Origin: Pinguiococcus pyrenoidosus
Taxonomy: Eukaryota; Sar; Pinguiophyceae; Pinguiochrysidales; Pinguiochrysidaceae
DNA length: 44,183 nt
Direction of reading: 5' to 3'
Assembly: GCA_019677205.1 (NCBI GenBank)
Contig: JAAMXY010004250.1
Location: 1-44,183, forward strand
Positions 9,966-20,926 of the stretch are shown here, piece by piece. The translations under genes and the position numbers were made by a program. The stretch's first letter is position 1; every line of letters begins with the position of its first letter. The notes beneath the pieces are model-generated. The model saw only the letters and a list, made by a program, of their open reading frames with translations, was not told the DNA's origin and did not search any database.

Positions 9966-11491
9966 CTAGCCGAGGGTGATCTGCGACATGCCTCGTTCTA
10001 GCGGAAGCTGATTCTCCTTCCCTTGCCTTGCTGTGACATTGATGCGCCCCTTCTCCCGCTTGGAGCGCGTGAGCATGCCCAGAGACTGGCGGATGCGGTG
10101 CGAGATGCGCACTCGGTGGCGGAGGCGCACCTCCAAGCCACTCTGCTGCCCCCCTGCAGCGATGATGGTGGGCTTGGACGCCGAGATCTGCAGCGGCTTC
10201 CGAATCGCAATGAAGGTGCCGTTCTCGCTCCCCTCGTCCTCGATGCTAAAGGTGCCGTTGATGTACTGGAACGACAGGTGAGACATGGACACGGCCATGT
10301 CGGTGAGCACCAGGTCGTTCGACAGGGGGCATCGGCCGAGCGTCACCGAGTCGAACGAATTGCGCGAGTACGCGGCGAAGGACACGTAGTAGGCATACTC
10401 CTTGCAGGCGTCCGTGTTGTCGGTGAGCACCTGGAGCACCATGTACGGTGCCGTGATCTCTTCCGAGCCCAGGCGCAGGACGCTTCCGTCCGAGGCCATG
10501 GTGCTGGGCATTTGATACTTGGCGCCACAGATGCGGCACGAGTCGCAGCTGTAGCTCATGCGCACCACCAGCGGCGAGAACCTCTCCACATTCTGGGCCC
10601 TCCAGTTCATGAGGCACTTGGCGTGGCAGTACTTGGTGGAGCCCTTGCAGGCGCAGGGCGCGATGATGGGGTTGTCCTCCGTATGCTCGTTGTCGTAGCA
10701 CATGTAGCACGTGGGCGGCTCGTCACCGGACTCTTCCGTCCACACGTCGTCGTGCGTGTGGACCTGCTGTCTCTTGTCCGTGCTGGCGCAGCGACACCTC
10801 TTGTTTCGGTCGCACAGCTCCACCAGGCGGATCCAGACGTTGGCCACCTTGAGGAGGTCTCCGGCTTCCAGCGCCACCCGGTTGGACCAGGGCGGGTCGT
10901 CGCGAACCACGCGAAGCGGCATGCGATCGCGGTTGCGGGCGCTGTGGACCTCGGCCGGCTGGAACCAGTAGGTCGGGTCCTCTTCGTTGTTCTGGCGCCG
11001 GTACAGCCGACCCAGCGACTCGATCAGGCCTTCGGTGCTGCTCGGCTCTTCCACGCTGCTCTTCTCCTCTTCGGCGCCCAGCGACAGGCGCTCGCGGATC
11101 ATGACGTCGTCGCCGGCGATCTTCCACCTGGACTTGCGCAGCTTGCGTCGCTTGGCCTGCTCCTCGTAGAAGAACGCAGTGGCTTCGATCCTACGATCCC
11201 GCAGGTGGCGTCAGTCGGAAGATCGGACCAGGGACTCCAAGTTCCCGCGCAGCGGCAGCTGCGGCCTGGACACCGACGAAGCGGCGGCGTCGCGACGTAC
11301 CAGTCGTTCGCGGTGAGACTGTCGCCGCGGCTGACCATGCCGCGCAGCGACACGGGGCGCTCGACGACTTCCATCGTCTCGCTGCCGGGAATGAGCGACG
11401 CCTCCTCCGCATTGTCGGTGAAGAACACGCCGAGCGAGCTGCGGCCGGCCTCGCTGGCCCGCAGGCGAGGTGTGCTCTCGTCGGCCATCAT
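9966..11491 (-). CDS. RING-CH (RINGv) and FHA domain protein
   Basis: Two exons, 11491-11301 and 11190-9966, are joined across a 110-bp intron in phase (Trp codon split) to give 471 residues. Near residues 227-290 the ligands read CYMC, CAC, then His seven residues later, AKC, and a final CRIC or CDSC pair: the C4HC3 pattern of RING-CH E3 ligases. Residues ~347-395 form an FHA domain, with LGRCPLSND, SMSHLSF and SENGTFI giving the Gly-Arg, Ser-x-x-His and Asn-Gly signature. FHA binds phosphothreonine, so a phospho-dependent ubiquitin ligase is the likely role. There are no membrane helices, unlike most MARCH-type RING-CH proteins. A Lys/Arg-rich stretch (QAKRRKLRKSRWK) could be a nuclear signal. 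Confidence 0.82.
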
Positions 11492-12977
11492 GGTGCTGGG
11501 AGGTCACGGCTTGGGCGGGCTCAGCAAGACTGCTCGGCGAGGGATCTGGCGGACTGACGAGCTCGCGCGGGAGGGATTTCCTTCCCCTTGCACCACTCTA
11601 CGAGCCGGGCTGACTTGCCTTCCGTCCCACGTAGGACCGAAGCAGGGCTCCGTGTTCATGGCGGCCACAAGCTCGCATGCGACCATTCTGTGAACTGATT
11701 CGAGCCTCGCTTCCTCGCGAAACACATAGGGGCCGGGAAGCGAACACCCAGCTTCCCAGCGAAGACAGAGGAGCCAGCGGAAGCGACTTCGAGGGCCGGA
11801 AACTGCACCGCAGCCAGTGAGAACCACTCGGAAGCTCCGCTTCACATCGATTCCTCAGGATCGACCAGGATTTCCAGGGGGTGATACTGTGGTTGATTGT
11901 CGCCATCTCAATCGCGATACCCATCTGTTCAATTACTTGATATTCAAAATAAGATCGTTCAGTGATATCCCCCGCTGAGGTAGCTCTCCCAACGCGCGGA
12001 ATGGAACAGAAGGTCAGTAGGCGTGGAACAACCCCCACTGCGGAAGATGATCCAACGCTTGCCAACTTCTCGCCGGGCGGAAGGGCTCTGAGTGAACTGC
12101 CCATTCTCCCAGCTTACGCATGGCGCGGCTGTTCAACCTTGTGAAAGGCGTAGGAACGACGCTCGTCCGCCAAGGAATACAGCGCGTGACGTAGGCAAAT
12201 CCAATCCGCCGATTCTACGGCGCTACTTGTCGGCCGCGGACCTCCGCGGACCCTATTCTAGTGAGCCATATGTAAGGCATAGAGGAGTCCGCTCCAGCGC
12301 CGGCATCGTACGTGTCGGCTGTCATCAGCGTGGAAAGATCTCCCCCTGGCGGTTGATCATGTTTCGGGATATCCCGACCAACGAGGAGCTTTCGTGAAGC
12401 GACGAGGGCCTTCTGTAAATGCCGTATCCCATGGCCTCGTTGAATCTTGCTGCCTTGAAGCTGGACCCTTCGGCCTTCGGCCTTCGGTTGACGTTCCGTG
12501 AGTTGACGTTGTCGTGAACCATCATCGCGCTAGCTCATTCCAGATTCGACTCGAATTCAACACGATCCGGAGAACACGTCAGAAGCTTCTCGACTGGTCC
12601 AGAACACTTGAGTCGCAGGGTTGCAAGGTCGAGATCGAGATCAATCGAACGAGCGGAGAGCTCAAGAACCAGACGAGCATCACATTTCGTGCAAATCCGA
12701 TACGGTATTCGCGTGAATTACTACCCAAGCATTCACATGATTTTCACCGAATCTTCCCCGCATCCCAGTCTGTGGTGTACTCTTTCGCAACAGGAAGCAG
12801 GCCGAGCTTCTTTGCTTTGTCGACAAGTGAGTGCTTGAGTCTGCGAGCGTTCTGTGGACGGTGAAATACGGACGCCGGGGCCGTCGCGCGCTCTTTCGCG
12901 CTAGTGCGGGAAATCCGTCTTCCAACTGTTGCGGTGGGGGTGAACTGTTGATAGCCAGCGGAACTCTTCCGGGGTGA
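11492..12977. other. Gene-poor interval
   Basis: About 1.5 kb lies between the RING-CH/FHA start and the retrotransposon relic. Open frames on both strands are short, overlap each other and show no recognisable domain. The first part must hold the promoter of the RING-CH/FHA gene. The GAGCTCAAGAACCAG region near 12660 stays open for about 110 codons, but I cannot support it as a gene. Confidence 0.4.
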
Positions 12978-14351
12978 AGTCCCGGTGCAACATCATACTC
13001 ACCAATAGTACAGTCAACGAAGAGCAAGACTCTGGGTCCGTCTGTCATTATCGGACCCGAGGAGTTGACGGCCATTCATCTCCGCTGCGGCTCCATTTTC
13101 AAAGCCAAGTTCGGGGGAGAAAGGGCACTTCCTGGGGCCCCCAGTGATACGACATGGGCGTCTTTTCCTTTTGTCCGGGCGTCCAAGTGGGTAACACCAT
13201 CCCCTGAACACCCCAAGTCCGTGCAGCAAGCCACATGGACAGATCCCATCCATCAGGCGCTGCACTACGCCGTTCGCTCCAACCTTCTGACCCGGTCTAA
13301 TGCCGAGTGCGTTGCCTTCGTGGAGGGGATGGGAGACGCCAGCACCCAAGCATTGCACGCCCCCGACGCTTCGTGGGGTCTTGGGCGAGAGCTTCCTTCT
13401 CGCTTCGTGCGGTACGCACTCTGTGATCGGCTTGGCCTCATTCCGAGGGAGTTTGCGCACTGTAAGGGCTTCACCTGCATGTGCTCCGCCACCTTTGACT
13501 CGTATGCTGACCTTCGCTACCATGTCGACAACCGCTGCAACGCCACTGTCAACCAACGCCATTCCCGACTGAAGCGATGCGTCGGTGATGTATTCAAGCG
13601 CGTGGGCTTACGCTACGATGTGGAGGGCTCGACGCCACGATGCCTCCTTCAAGCCGATCCGCGACGCATCCTTGATGCGGTGATCGTTGCTGAATCTGGC
13701 CAGTACTGTGACGTTGGTCTGGACTTCTCTGTGGTGTCCGCTTCCGCCGCTTCTAATCGGGATAGTTGTCCTGCAGTGACGTGCCTCCCTGCTGCGACGG
13801 TCACCGATGTTGTGGCCTGAGCAGAACAGACACACAAAAGGGCTTGGTTGATATTGAGGGGTCAGGGTGTCCCCAAGGATCAACAGTCCTACCACAGTCC
13901 TGTGACTGTTCCTAGCTACAGTACTCGGCTATCGGTACTACGGTACTAGGCTGTAGCACCTGCCCCCGACCGGATTCCCGAAGTCCGAATCGCTGCCCTT
14001 CTTTCATATCGAGAGTACGTGAAGCGTGGCCAGTCTGAACAGCTGGCGGACACGGTTGGGATGGGCTTTCGCGCCGCGGTGTGCACACCTGGGGGTTGCC
14101 TCTCGCCCTCGTTCGCCTCGCTAACAAGCTTTGCCCAGCGGTACGGTTCCCTCGATACTCTCTGGAGTGGTCTGTCCGTCGAGGCTCAGCTCCATCGACG
14201 TGTGTGCGTGGCATTGTGTGAAAGTCGGTGGTTTCCCATCTATCTTGCATATCTTCGGCAGCGCTCCCAGCGGGCGCCTCTGACCGTCGCTGCCCCTCGG
14301 GTGAGCCCAAGGTTCGTGTCTGCGTGTTGCATGTCTGCGTCGAGTGCGTAG
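12978..14351 (+). mobile_element. Degenerate 3' end of a non-LTR (LINE-type) retrotransposon
   Basis: One reading frame runs from 12978 to a stop at 14351, broken by in-frame TGA at 13818 and TAG at 13947. The order of motifs matches the tail of LINE-like polyproteins after the reverse transcriptase: a region with FVRYALCDRLGLIP, a CCHC knuckle (Cys-x-Cys, then His and Cys in CMCSATF...HVDNRC), RHSRLKRCVGDVFKRVG, and a restriction-like endonuclease core (RRILDAVIVA, CDVGLDFSVVSA). A final domain follows with RIAALLSYREYVK and FRAAVCTPGGCLSPSF. No reverse transcriptase remains, so this looks like a 5'-truncated, dead copy. It is the only transposon-related sequence I found. Confidence 0.68.
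13916..13956 (+). repeat. Imperfect inverted repeat inside the retrotransposon relic
   Basis: CTACAG at the left end pairs with CTGTAG at the right, around short repeated GGTACTA units. It spans the second in-frame stop. It may be chance or a decayed structure in the element. Confidence 0.3.
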
Positions 14352-14591
14352 ATCAATCTGAATGAATGCATCTTCTTCTTCTTCTTCTCCCAGGAAACAC
14401 TCGCATGAAATCATCATTAATTCACGTGATTCCTGCATGACGGCGGACTTGCCTTCACGCGAATCCGGGACTTCGCGAGTCGCGGGTTACAGATCAACGA
14501 TTTGGATGCGATGGGGCCTCGCCGAACGCGCAGGGCTGCTCGCGAGAGAAGAGAAAGAAAAAGAGAGGGAGGTAGAGAAGGACACAGTTCC
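14352..14591. other. Short intergenic region with CTT and GA tracts
   Basis: This holds a (CTT) microsatellite near 14371-14390 and a purine tract of GAGAAGAGAAAG type near 14545-14580, just past the stop of the CDIN1 homologue. No gene seen. Confidence 0.5.
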
Positions 14592-15485
14592 TCATGCGGG
14601 CAGAACGATATCCTGATCCGCTGGAAATTCACCAAGGACGAGGATCTCCGGATTCGCCCGCTGCAACCTCTCTGGACAGCCGAACCAGTAGATGACCGCC
14701 CCGGGTCCGTATCTGCTCACGTACGACATGAGCTGCTCCAGGTGCTCGACTTCATACGTAAAGTCGTCCCCATACATGGCTTTCGAGTCGATCCAGTGCA
14801 CAATGTGGAAGCTATCTGGGCCGTCCTGCCGTCGCAGGCGGATGGCTATGGGTACGATCAACGCCACGTCCGGGGTCTTCGCATGCCCCTGGGTCCTCAA
14901 GTCGTCCTCGTCTTCGAATGGAAGGCGCCGGTTGGAGAGCTTGCGCTGGAGCAGGTACTCGTACTCGTGGCCCACTGCCCGTCGCACTCGATCCAAGTAT
15001 GGGGAGAAGTCACGGTCGGTCTCACAGCACTCGATGACCTCCGCGCGCAGCCGCTCGTCCTCAATTCGGCTCCAGTCCTTCGCAAGCGCCGAGACTGCCT
15101 TCTTTGACAGGCCCAGCGTCTCTTCAAGGATGATTCTTGCCAGCAGATACGGAGAGAAGTTCGCCCTGAAAACACAGCGTGGACAAGTCGGCCATCAAGC
15201 GCTTCGCCATCGGCGTTTCTTGCGAGATCCCCACCTAGAGGCCATGGCCGGAATGGCTTCTCCATCAGCGAATCTTTGGGCGTACTCTCGAGACCGAGAG
15301 CGGTGGGAGCCAGCTGTCTGGCGGACATGTCTAGCGAAGATGCTGCTGCGCAGCGACAAGAGACTGTCCAGTCGGACGCCGAGCTGCTCCGCGTGGGCCT
15401 TTCCTATTCGAAACTGCTCCTTTACGCTGCGCTCACAAAGCTGCTGCATGGCAGCGCTCTGCGTGTCGTTGTAAACGGCGCTCAT
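14592..15485 (-). CDS. CDIN1: CDIN1 (C15orf41) homologue, PD-(D/E)XK nuclease-like protein
   Basis: Two exons, 15485-15235 and 15165-14592, flank a 69-bp intron and give 274 residues, close to the animal protein (about 280). The start MSAVYNDTQ aligns with the animal N-terminus. Conserved blocks in order are YAQRFADGEA, FSPYLLARIILEE, GHEYEYLLQRKL, the TPD motif (KTPDVALIVPIAI, ~182), HWIDSKAMYGDD (~209) and YGPGAVIYWFG. TPD plus the Asp-x-Lys of WIDSKA forms the nuclease-like core. In animals CDIN1 binds codanin-1 and is linked to congenital dyserythropoietic anaemia; its molecular role is unclear, and archaeal relatives are known. It is head-to-head with SDHA (488-bp shared promoter). Confidence 0.82.
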
Positions 15486-15973
15486 CGTGCAATTCGCATG
15501 GCAAAATCTCCAGGAGATGCGCCGATCGCAGACTCTCAAAAGCCCGGACGCCGGAATCCCAGAAGCTTGGCCGCGAGATGACGAAAGCGGACCTCGTAGC
15601 GAAAATTGATCCATGGCGGAGGAATTCTGACCGTTTTTTGCTTATGGCCGCTTATTATCGCGTACATCCAGCGACTCTTCACAGGTCAAGAAATTGGCCC
15701 AATTGCCATTCTCCGCGGCGTGAAATTCAACTCGTTTCCACCAACGAAATCGCGTCGCAAACGCCGCGCGCATATGGCGGGCGCAAGCTTGAAGGAGAAG
15801 ATTCAATTTTTCCAAAATTACGACAGCCAATCAGAGGATGAAGGAAAGGGACGAAGGCGGAGAAGCTCCGCGGCCCCATATTCGCGGGGAAAGCGCTGTC
15901 GTGGGCGCCTCTCTGCGTTTTGCCGCATTTTTCGGTTTGCAGACGCCACACTCGTCGAGGAAGAGTAGCATCG
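15486..15973. promoter_or_regulatory. Divergent CDIN1/SDHA promoter
   Basis: This region contains CCAATCAG at 15827-15834 and an ATTGG/CCAAT pair at 15690-15701, candidate CCAAT boxes. CCATATTCGCG at 15876-15886, 88 bases before the SDHA ATG, recurs in the LHC-like gene promoter. It is moderately AT-rich near 15800. A 64-codon frame (ATG at about 15774, stop at 15968) ends 5 bases before the SDHA start and could be an upstream ORF. Confidence 0.5.
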
Positions 15974-18487
15974 ATGCTTGCACGGAGAATCGCGCGCTCG
16001 ACGTCGCGCAAGGCGACGCGCGCTGTTGCCGCCAAGGTGCGTTATTCGGACCACGTGGATCTTTGGACATGGCGGATGGGCAGCCACCGCGAAGTGTGGA
16101 GGAGCAGGGCGATGCTGTGGCAGAGAGAGAAAGTCATAGAGGGGAGGAAGCGGCGGAAGGTCCAAAGCGTGTCGCGAATCTAAGAGAGGGAAAGCGAAGT
16201 GGGTTTTCGAGACGTTTGTGTGCACTTCGGTGGAAAGTTGGAAGCGGATGGCACAGCTCTTTGTGCAGATCGGAAGCCCCAAAGCATTGCGCACGAGATG
16301 CGAGTACCACGCGCCGTGAAGACGGGCGAAGACTGCGGCCTTGAGGGGCGGCTTGGCGAGGTCGACCTCGAGAAGCGGTGCTGGTCTGACAGAATTCTTC
16401 GCGGTGTTTTCCTGCAGCTGAGCACCGATGTGACGTCCAAGTACACCATCGTGGATCACGACTATGACGCCGTGGTGGTCGGTGCCGGAGGCGCAGGCCT
16501 TCGCGCGGCGATGGGCCTCGCTGAGTCAGGTGCGCGTCAAGCAACCATGCGCGGGGGCATCGATGTGGCAACTTGGGCTGAGTCTTTGCTTTGCTTTCAC
16601 GTGACACGCAGGCTTCAAGACAGCTTGCGTCACCAAGCTCTTCCCCACGCGCTCGCACACCGTCGCGGCGCAGGGCGGAATCAACGCAGCTCTTGGCAAC
16701 ATGACTGAGGACGACTGGCGCTGGCACATGTACGACACTGTGAAGGGATCCGACTGGCTTGGCGACCAGGACGCCATCCACTACATGTGCCGCGAAGCGC
16801 CGCGCGCAGTTCTGGAGCTGGAGTCCTACGGCCTGCCCTTCAGCCGCACGGAGGAGGGCAAGATTTACCAGCGCGCCTTCGGCGGGCAGTCCCTTGATTT
16901 TGGCAAGGGCGGGCAGGTGCGTTCCAGCGGATCACGCGGCGAACGGCCCGGTCGCTCAAGCATCGTCTGACAAACCGTCTGGCGCGGACCGCTGTGTTCC
17001 CACCTGCTAGGCCTACCGCTGCGCCTGCGCCGCGGACCGTACTGGCCATGCCATGCTTCACACTCTGTACGGCCGGTCCCTCGCGTTCAGCACCAACTAC
17101 TTCATCGAGTACTTCGCGCTGGATCTCATCATGACCGACGATGGCCAGTGCGTCGGCGTCATGGCCATCAACATGGAGGATGGTACTCTCCACCGCATTC
17201 ACGCGAAGAACACCGTGCTCGCCACCGGCGGCTTCGGACGTGCGTACTTCAGCTGCACCAGCGCGCACACCTGCACCGGAGACGGCAACGCCATGGCGCT
17301 GCGTGCCGGAATTCCCAACCAGGACCCGGAGTTTGTGCAGTTCCACCCGACGGGCATCTACGGCGCTGGCTGCCTCATCACGGAGGGGGCCCGCGGAGAG
17401 GGCGGAATCCTCCGCAACAGCGAAGGCGAGCGCTTCATGGAGCGCTACGCCCCGAGCGCGAAGGATCTGGCGTCGCGCGACGTCGTGTCCCGCGCGATGA
17501 CCATGGAGATCCGCGAAGGTCGCGGTGTCGGGCCGAAGAAGGTGAGGCGTCCACTCGATCCATGTCCTCGAACGATGGAAAGCCCTGCTGACGGCGGGCG
17601 TGCGTGCCTGCTTGTGCGAGCAGGATCACATCCACCTCCACCTGGACCACCTTCCGGCCGAGCTTCTCGCCGAGCGTCTGCCGGGCATCTCGGAGACGGC
17701 CGCGATCTTTGCCGGCGTCGATGTGACCAAGGAGCCGATTCCCGTGCTTCCCACCGTCCACTACAACATGGGCGGCATCCCGACGAACCACTTCGGCGAG
17801 GTCCTGAAGCCCACTCCGGGAAGCCCCGACACGATCGTGCCTGGCCTTTTCGCTGCTGGTGAGGTCGCGAGCGCTTCCGTGCACGGTGCGAACCGCCTGG
17901 GTGCGAACTCTCTGCTGGACATCGTCGTCTTCGGCCGCGCTTGCGCCAATCGTATCACGGAGATCGCCAAGCCTGGCGAGGCCAAGCCGCCGCTTCCTGC
18001 GAAGGCGGGTGAGAAGACGGTGGAAGATCTAGACAAGCTCCGCTACGCCAAGGGCTCGATCCCGACCTCGGAGATCCGAAGCCAGATGCAGGACACGATG
18101 CAGGCGCACGCCGCCGTGTACCGGACCTCTGATGTGCTCGCCGAGGGCGTGCAGAAGATGGACGAGGTAGTCAAGATGTTCAACGACGTGAAGGTCTCCG
18201 ACCACTCGCTGGTCTGGAACACGGACCTGATCGAGACGTGGGAGCTCCGCAACCTGCTGCCCAACGCCGCGACCACGGTCCATGCCGCCGAGAAGCGCAA
18301 GGAGAGCCGTGGCGCCCATGCCCACGAGAACTTCCCCGATCGCGACGATGAGAACTGGATGAAGCATACGCTTGCATGGCATGATGAGACGACGGGTGAG
18401 ACGACCATCGACTACAGGCCGGTCCACAACTGGACGCTCGATGAGAGCGAGTGCAAGCCGGTGCCTCCCTTCGCACGCGTGTATTAG
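15974..18487 (+). CDS. SDHA: Succinate dehydrogenase flavoprotein subunit, mitochondrial (complex II)
   Basis: Five exons (15974-16036, 16418-16529, 16612-16916, 17011-17541, 17624-18487) give 624 residues, all in phase. Exon 1 is exactly a 21-residue Arg/Ser/Ala mitochondrial presequence ([13 protein letters not shown]...). The FAD dinucleotide site [13 protein letters not shown] is at ~37-49. The covalent flavin His sits in [16 protein letters not shown] (~73). Active-site segments [26 protein letters not shown], and [15 protein letters not shown] are intact. The C-terminus ([19 protein letters not shown]) is typical. It oxidises succinate to fumarate and passes electrons via the iron-sulphur subunit to ubiquinone. 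The first intron is 381 bp, against 82-94 bp for the rest. Confidence 0.96.
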
Positions 18488-18890
18488 ATGCGCTGTCCCC
18501 CTCTCCAAGTCTCTGGCCTGGCATGCGTTGGCGGGACCTGCCCCCGCGCAGAGAGTGGCAAATGGGCGGGAGAGCAGCCAGTCGGCTGGGAGACCACTAG
18601 GGTTAGGACGGCCTGTCGCAGTTTCGCATGCAAGAGTTTCTCGTCGGGCGGAACGAAGAAGTGCCCTCGTTTCGTACCGTGAGGAAGGCGGCGCGTGGAA
18701 AGCTCGTGAGCCCCGTTAGCCCCTCGATTCCATGCTGAAGGGGTGGGAACTGAAATTGGAGTTGGAGTTGGAATGGAGTTGGAATTGGACTTGCAGTGGG
18801 CTCGGTAGTAGCCACTTTCCAGCATGGAGCCGAGTGACCCTGGCGATCAACTTGAGTTCTTCGCTACGCGCCCACGCTGGCTCTCCGCTG
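18488..18890. other. Convergent intergenic region with TTGGAG repeats
   Basis: This is the 3' space of SDHA and the lipase. Bases 18754-18792 are an imperfect hexamer array (ATTGGAGTTGGAGTTGGAATGGAG). No gene found. Confidence 0.6.
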
Positions 18891-20681
18891 CTACACGGAC
18901 CAGATCTCTTCACTTTCACGCTTCTCTTCTGAGGAGGCTTCCGGAAGCTTAAGCCGACGGAATGCTCGAATGTAGGCGGTGGTTTGATGATCCAGGGCGA
19001 AGAAGTCGCTCTCAAGTATCGGAGCATCCGCAAGCAGTTGAGCGCTGATCTGGTGGATGCGATACGTCGAGTCCATCTCGCGCTCCTGTTGCGCTTCGTC
19101 CCCGAAGCCTCTTATGGAATAGGTTCCACGTGCTCTCGGCGGATCGCTCCTATCATCCGGTCTCCGTTCCGCAGAAGCACCATCTCCGGCCGTTTCTCCG
19201 CCGTCGTCCTCTCCTGCTTCGTCGTCGGGCGGCTGCGAGATCGCTGACTTCCTCTGCGCATCCTGGGGGTACAAGTGAAAGATCTGGCCTGGTATGTACA
19301 GTCTGTCGTACAGCTTGACACTTTTCCCATCCAGCAAGTCAATGACGCCATTCTGGCTGCTTCGGACGGATTCTGTGACGGCTTGGTCTGCACGGGCGAT
19401 AGTCTCTCTCGCGTAGGCGTCATCGGGAGGAGCGAGGATCGCATGCAGGCAATCTGCCTCGCTGATGCCCGCGTGATCCACGTGGAAGATGGCCGAGCCC
19501 ATCATCTGCAAAGCGCGCAGGGTCGATCTCGGAATCATGTCGGTGTTGTGGACGAACGAGAACATGTTGCGCGTGTCGTTCCTGCTCAACGCCTCCAATG
19601 GCGACCACACCGGCGGCGGAGCAAAAGCGAAGCACTGCAAAGCGTCAACGGCCTCTTTTGGTAGCTTCTTCCCAACATCTTCTCGCTGGTGGCGCATCAT
19701 GAGAGAGAGCAGCAGCGCCGCCCCGCCACCGAGGCTGTGTCCCGTGATAACAATCGTGTAGTTCGGAAACAGCTTCGCCGCCTCCGCGACGGCCTCAACG
19801 ACCCCGGGAAGCATCTCGACCGTCGCGTCGTGGATACCTTTGTGACAGGAGCCGCGCCCGTCGGAAGTGGGCACTTGAGCCGCGATGAGGTCCATGATGG
19901 TGTCTCCCAAGGACGCGGTGCCCCGCACTGCGACGCAGATGGAGGCGGTGAGGTGATCCACGAACACGGCGTGCCGGGGCACCGGCGAGTCGTCCTCCGC
20001 CGTGCAGTCTAAGATGATGTCTCTGCGATTGATCCCCGCCTTCTCCGCTGTGCCCTCGTAGATCCGGTCGGACACCTGCAGGAAATGCTCCGCTCTGGCG
20101 AGCATGCCCCCATCCAGCCGCCGCATCTTCTCCTCCTCGTCGCTAAGGTTTTCCTCCGAAGCATCTGCCGTCGGCTTCACATAGGGAAAGCCAGGCGGCG
20201 GGTCCAGATAGTTGGGCCTGGCGATCATGCACCGCCGGAGCAACGCCGCCACGGACAGCGGCAGCAGCTTGCCCGGCACGTCGAACTGCTTGAGCAGGCG
20301 GTCGTAGATGGCCAAGGCTTCCTTGAAGCTCGCCTCCAGCCGCTCGCTAATGAAGGGCCTCAGCAGCTTCTGCAGGTGCTCGTTCACGAAGGCCTCGAAG
20401 GTGCCGGTGGACTGCACGCCGTCGAAGAATCGCTTGAGGGCAAGCTCCAGGTTCGGCGGCGGGACCCCGCGGCTGCCACGCCAGATCATGATGGTCACGC
20501 CCAGTGAGAAGCACGCCAAGGCACCTGCCAGCACCAGGCGACCACTCATGCTCCAGGGGCCGTCCAAGCAGCCCGGCGCCTGTGCCGCTGCGAGGAAAAT
20601 GAGGCCCAAAGCAGCGAAATCGTCGGCCGAAAGGGAAGGCTCTCCTGAACGCATGACGTAATGTTCGTTCACTATGATCAT
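18891..20681 (-). CDS. Class 3 (DAG lipase-like) lipase with N-terminal membrane segment
   Basis: A single exon of 596 residues, opening at MIIVNEHYV (a second Met follows at residue 10). A membrane segment lies at ~46-66 (GRLVLAGALACFSLGVTIMIW), so the enzyme is probably membrane-anchored. The alpha/beta-hydrolase core has CVAVRGTAS, the nucleophile elbow VITGHSLGGGAALLL with Ser316, VHNTDMIPRS (likely catalytic Asp) and GQIFHLYP (likely His). This order matches class 3 lipases and diacylglycerol lipases. The C-terminal ~110 residues are acidic and disordered, then end in a short helical tail. The substrate is probably a mono- or diacylglycerol or galactolipid. The start lies against an AT-rich island, so the 5' end is the least certain part. 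Confidence 0.85.
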   Translation of the reverse strand: MIIVNEHYVMRSGEPSLSADDFAALGLIFLAAAQAPGCLDGPWSMSGRLVLAGALACFSLGVTIMIWRGSRGVPPPNLELALKRFFDGVQSTGTFEAFVNEHLQKLLRPFISERLEASFKEALAIYDRLLKQFDVPGKLLPLSVAALLRRCMIARPNYLDPPPGFPYVKPTADASEENLSDEEEKMRRLDGGMLARAEHFLQVSDRIYEGTAEKAGINRRDIILDCTAEDDSPVPRHAVFVDHLTASICVAVRGTASLGDTIMDLIAAQVPTSDGRGSCHKGIHDATVEMLPGVVEAVAEAAKLFPNYTIVITGHSLGGGAALLLSLMMRHQREDVGKKLPKEAVDALQCFAFAPPPVWSPLEALSRNDTRNMFSFVHNTDMIPRSTLRALQMMGSAIFHVDHAGISEADCLHAILAPPDDAYARETIARADQAVTESVRSSQNGVIDLLDGKSVKLYDRLYIPGQIFHLYPQDAQRKSAISQPPDDEAGEDDGGETAGDGASAERRPDDRSDPPRARGTYSIRGFGDEAQQEREMDSTYRIHQISAQLLADAPILESDFFALDHQTTAYIRAFRRLKLPEASSEEKRESEEIWSV

Positions 20682-20765
20682 ACTTTTTGCAAAAATAGAA
20701 TATTATTATTTAAAAATTTAGATATTCAGAAGTAGAAACCAATGATGATTTGATAAATCTCTGAT
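20680..20765. promoter_or_regulatory. AT-rich island in a head-to-head promoter
   Basis: In the 245-bp gap between the lipase and the gene at 20927, about 85 bases are strongly AT-rich (AAAATAGAATATTATTATTT and AAAAATTTAGATATTC). It probably forms the shared promoter core. Confidence 0.5.
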
Positions 20766-20926
20766 GTCCAATGAAGAGAAGGTTTGTGAAACGGGTGCGT
20801 TGATGATTGGGCGACTGTGCTCCTGACTCCACATCGAGCCGTTACGTCCAAAATTCAACTCGAGTTCTTCAGCTCCGCCCCGCCTTCTTGGCTGCCGATG
20901 CTTCGCCAGCGAAGCCTGCGTGGGGG

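Noticed and set aside
10023-11693. 556-codon open frame on the plus strand
   Set aside because: Antisense to the RING-CH/FHA gene; low-complexity Val/His/Arg-rich translation typical of GC-rich shadow frames.
12514-12864. 116-codon plus-strand frame with some charged helical character
   Set aside because: No domain, no splice partner, and overlapped by other open frames.
15774-15968. 64-codon plus-strand frame ending 5 bases before the SDHA start
   Set aside because: It covers the CCAAT and CCATATTCGCG elements of the promoter. It could be an upstream ORF but has no independent support.
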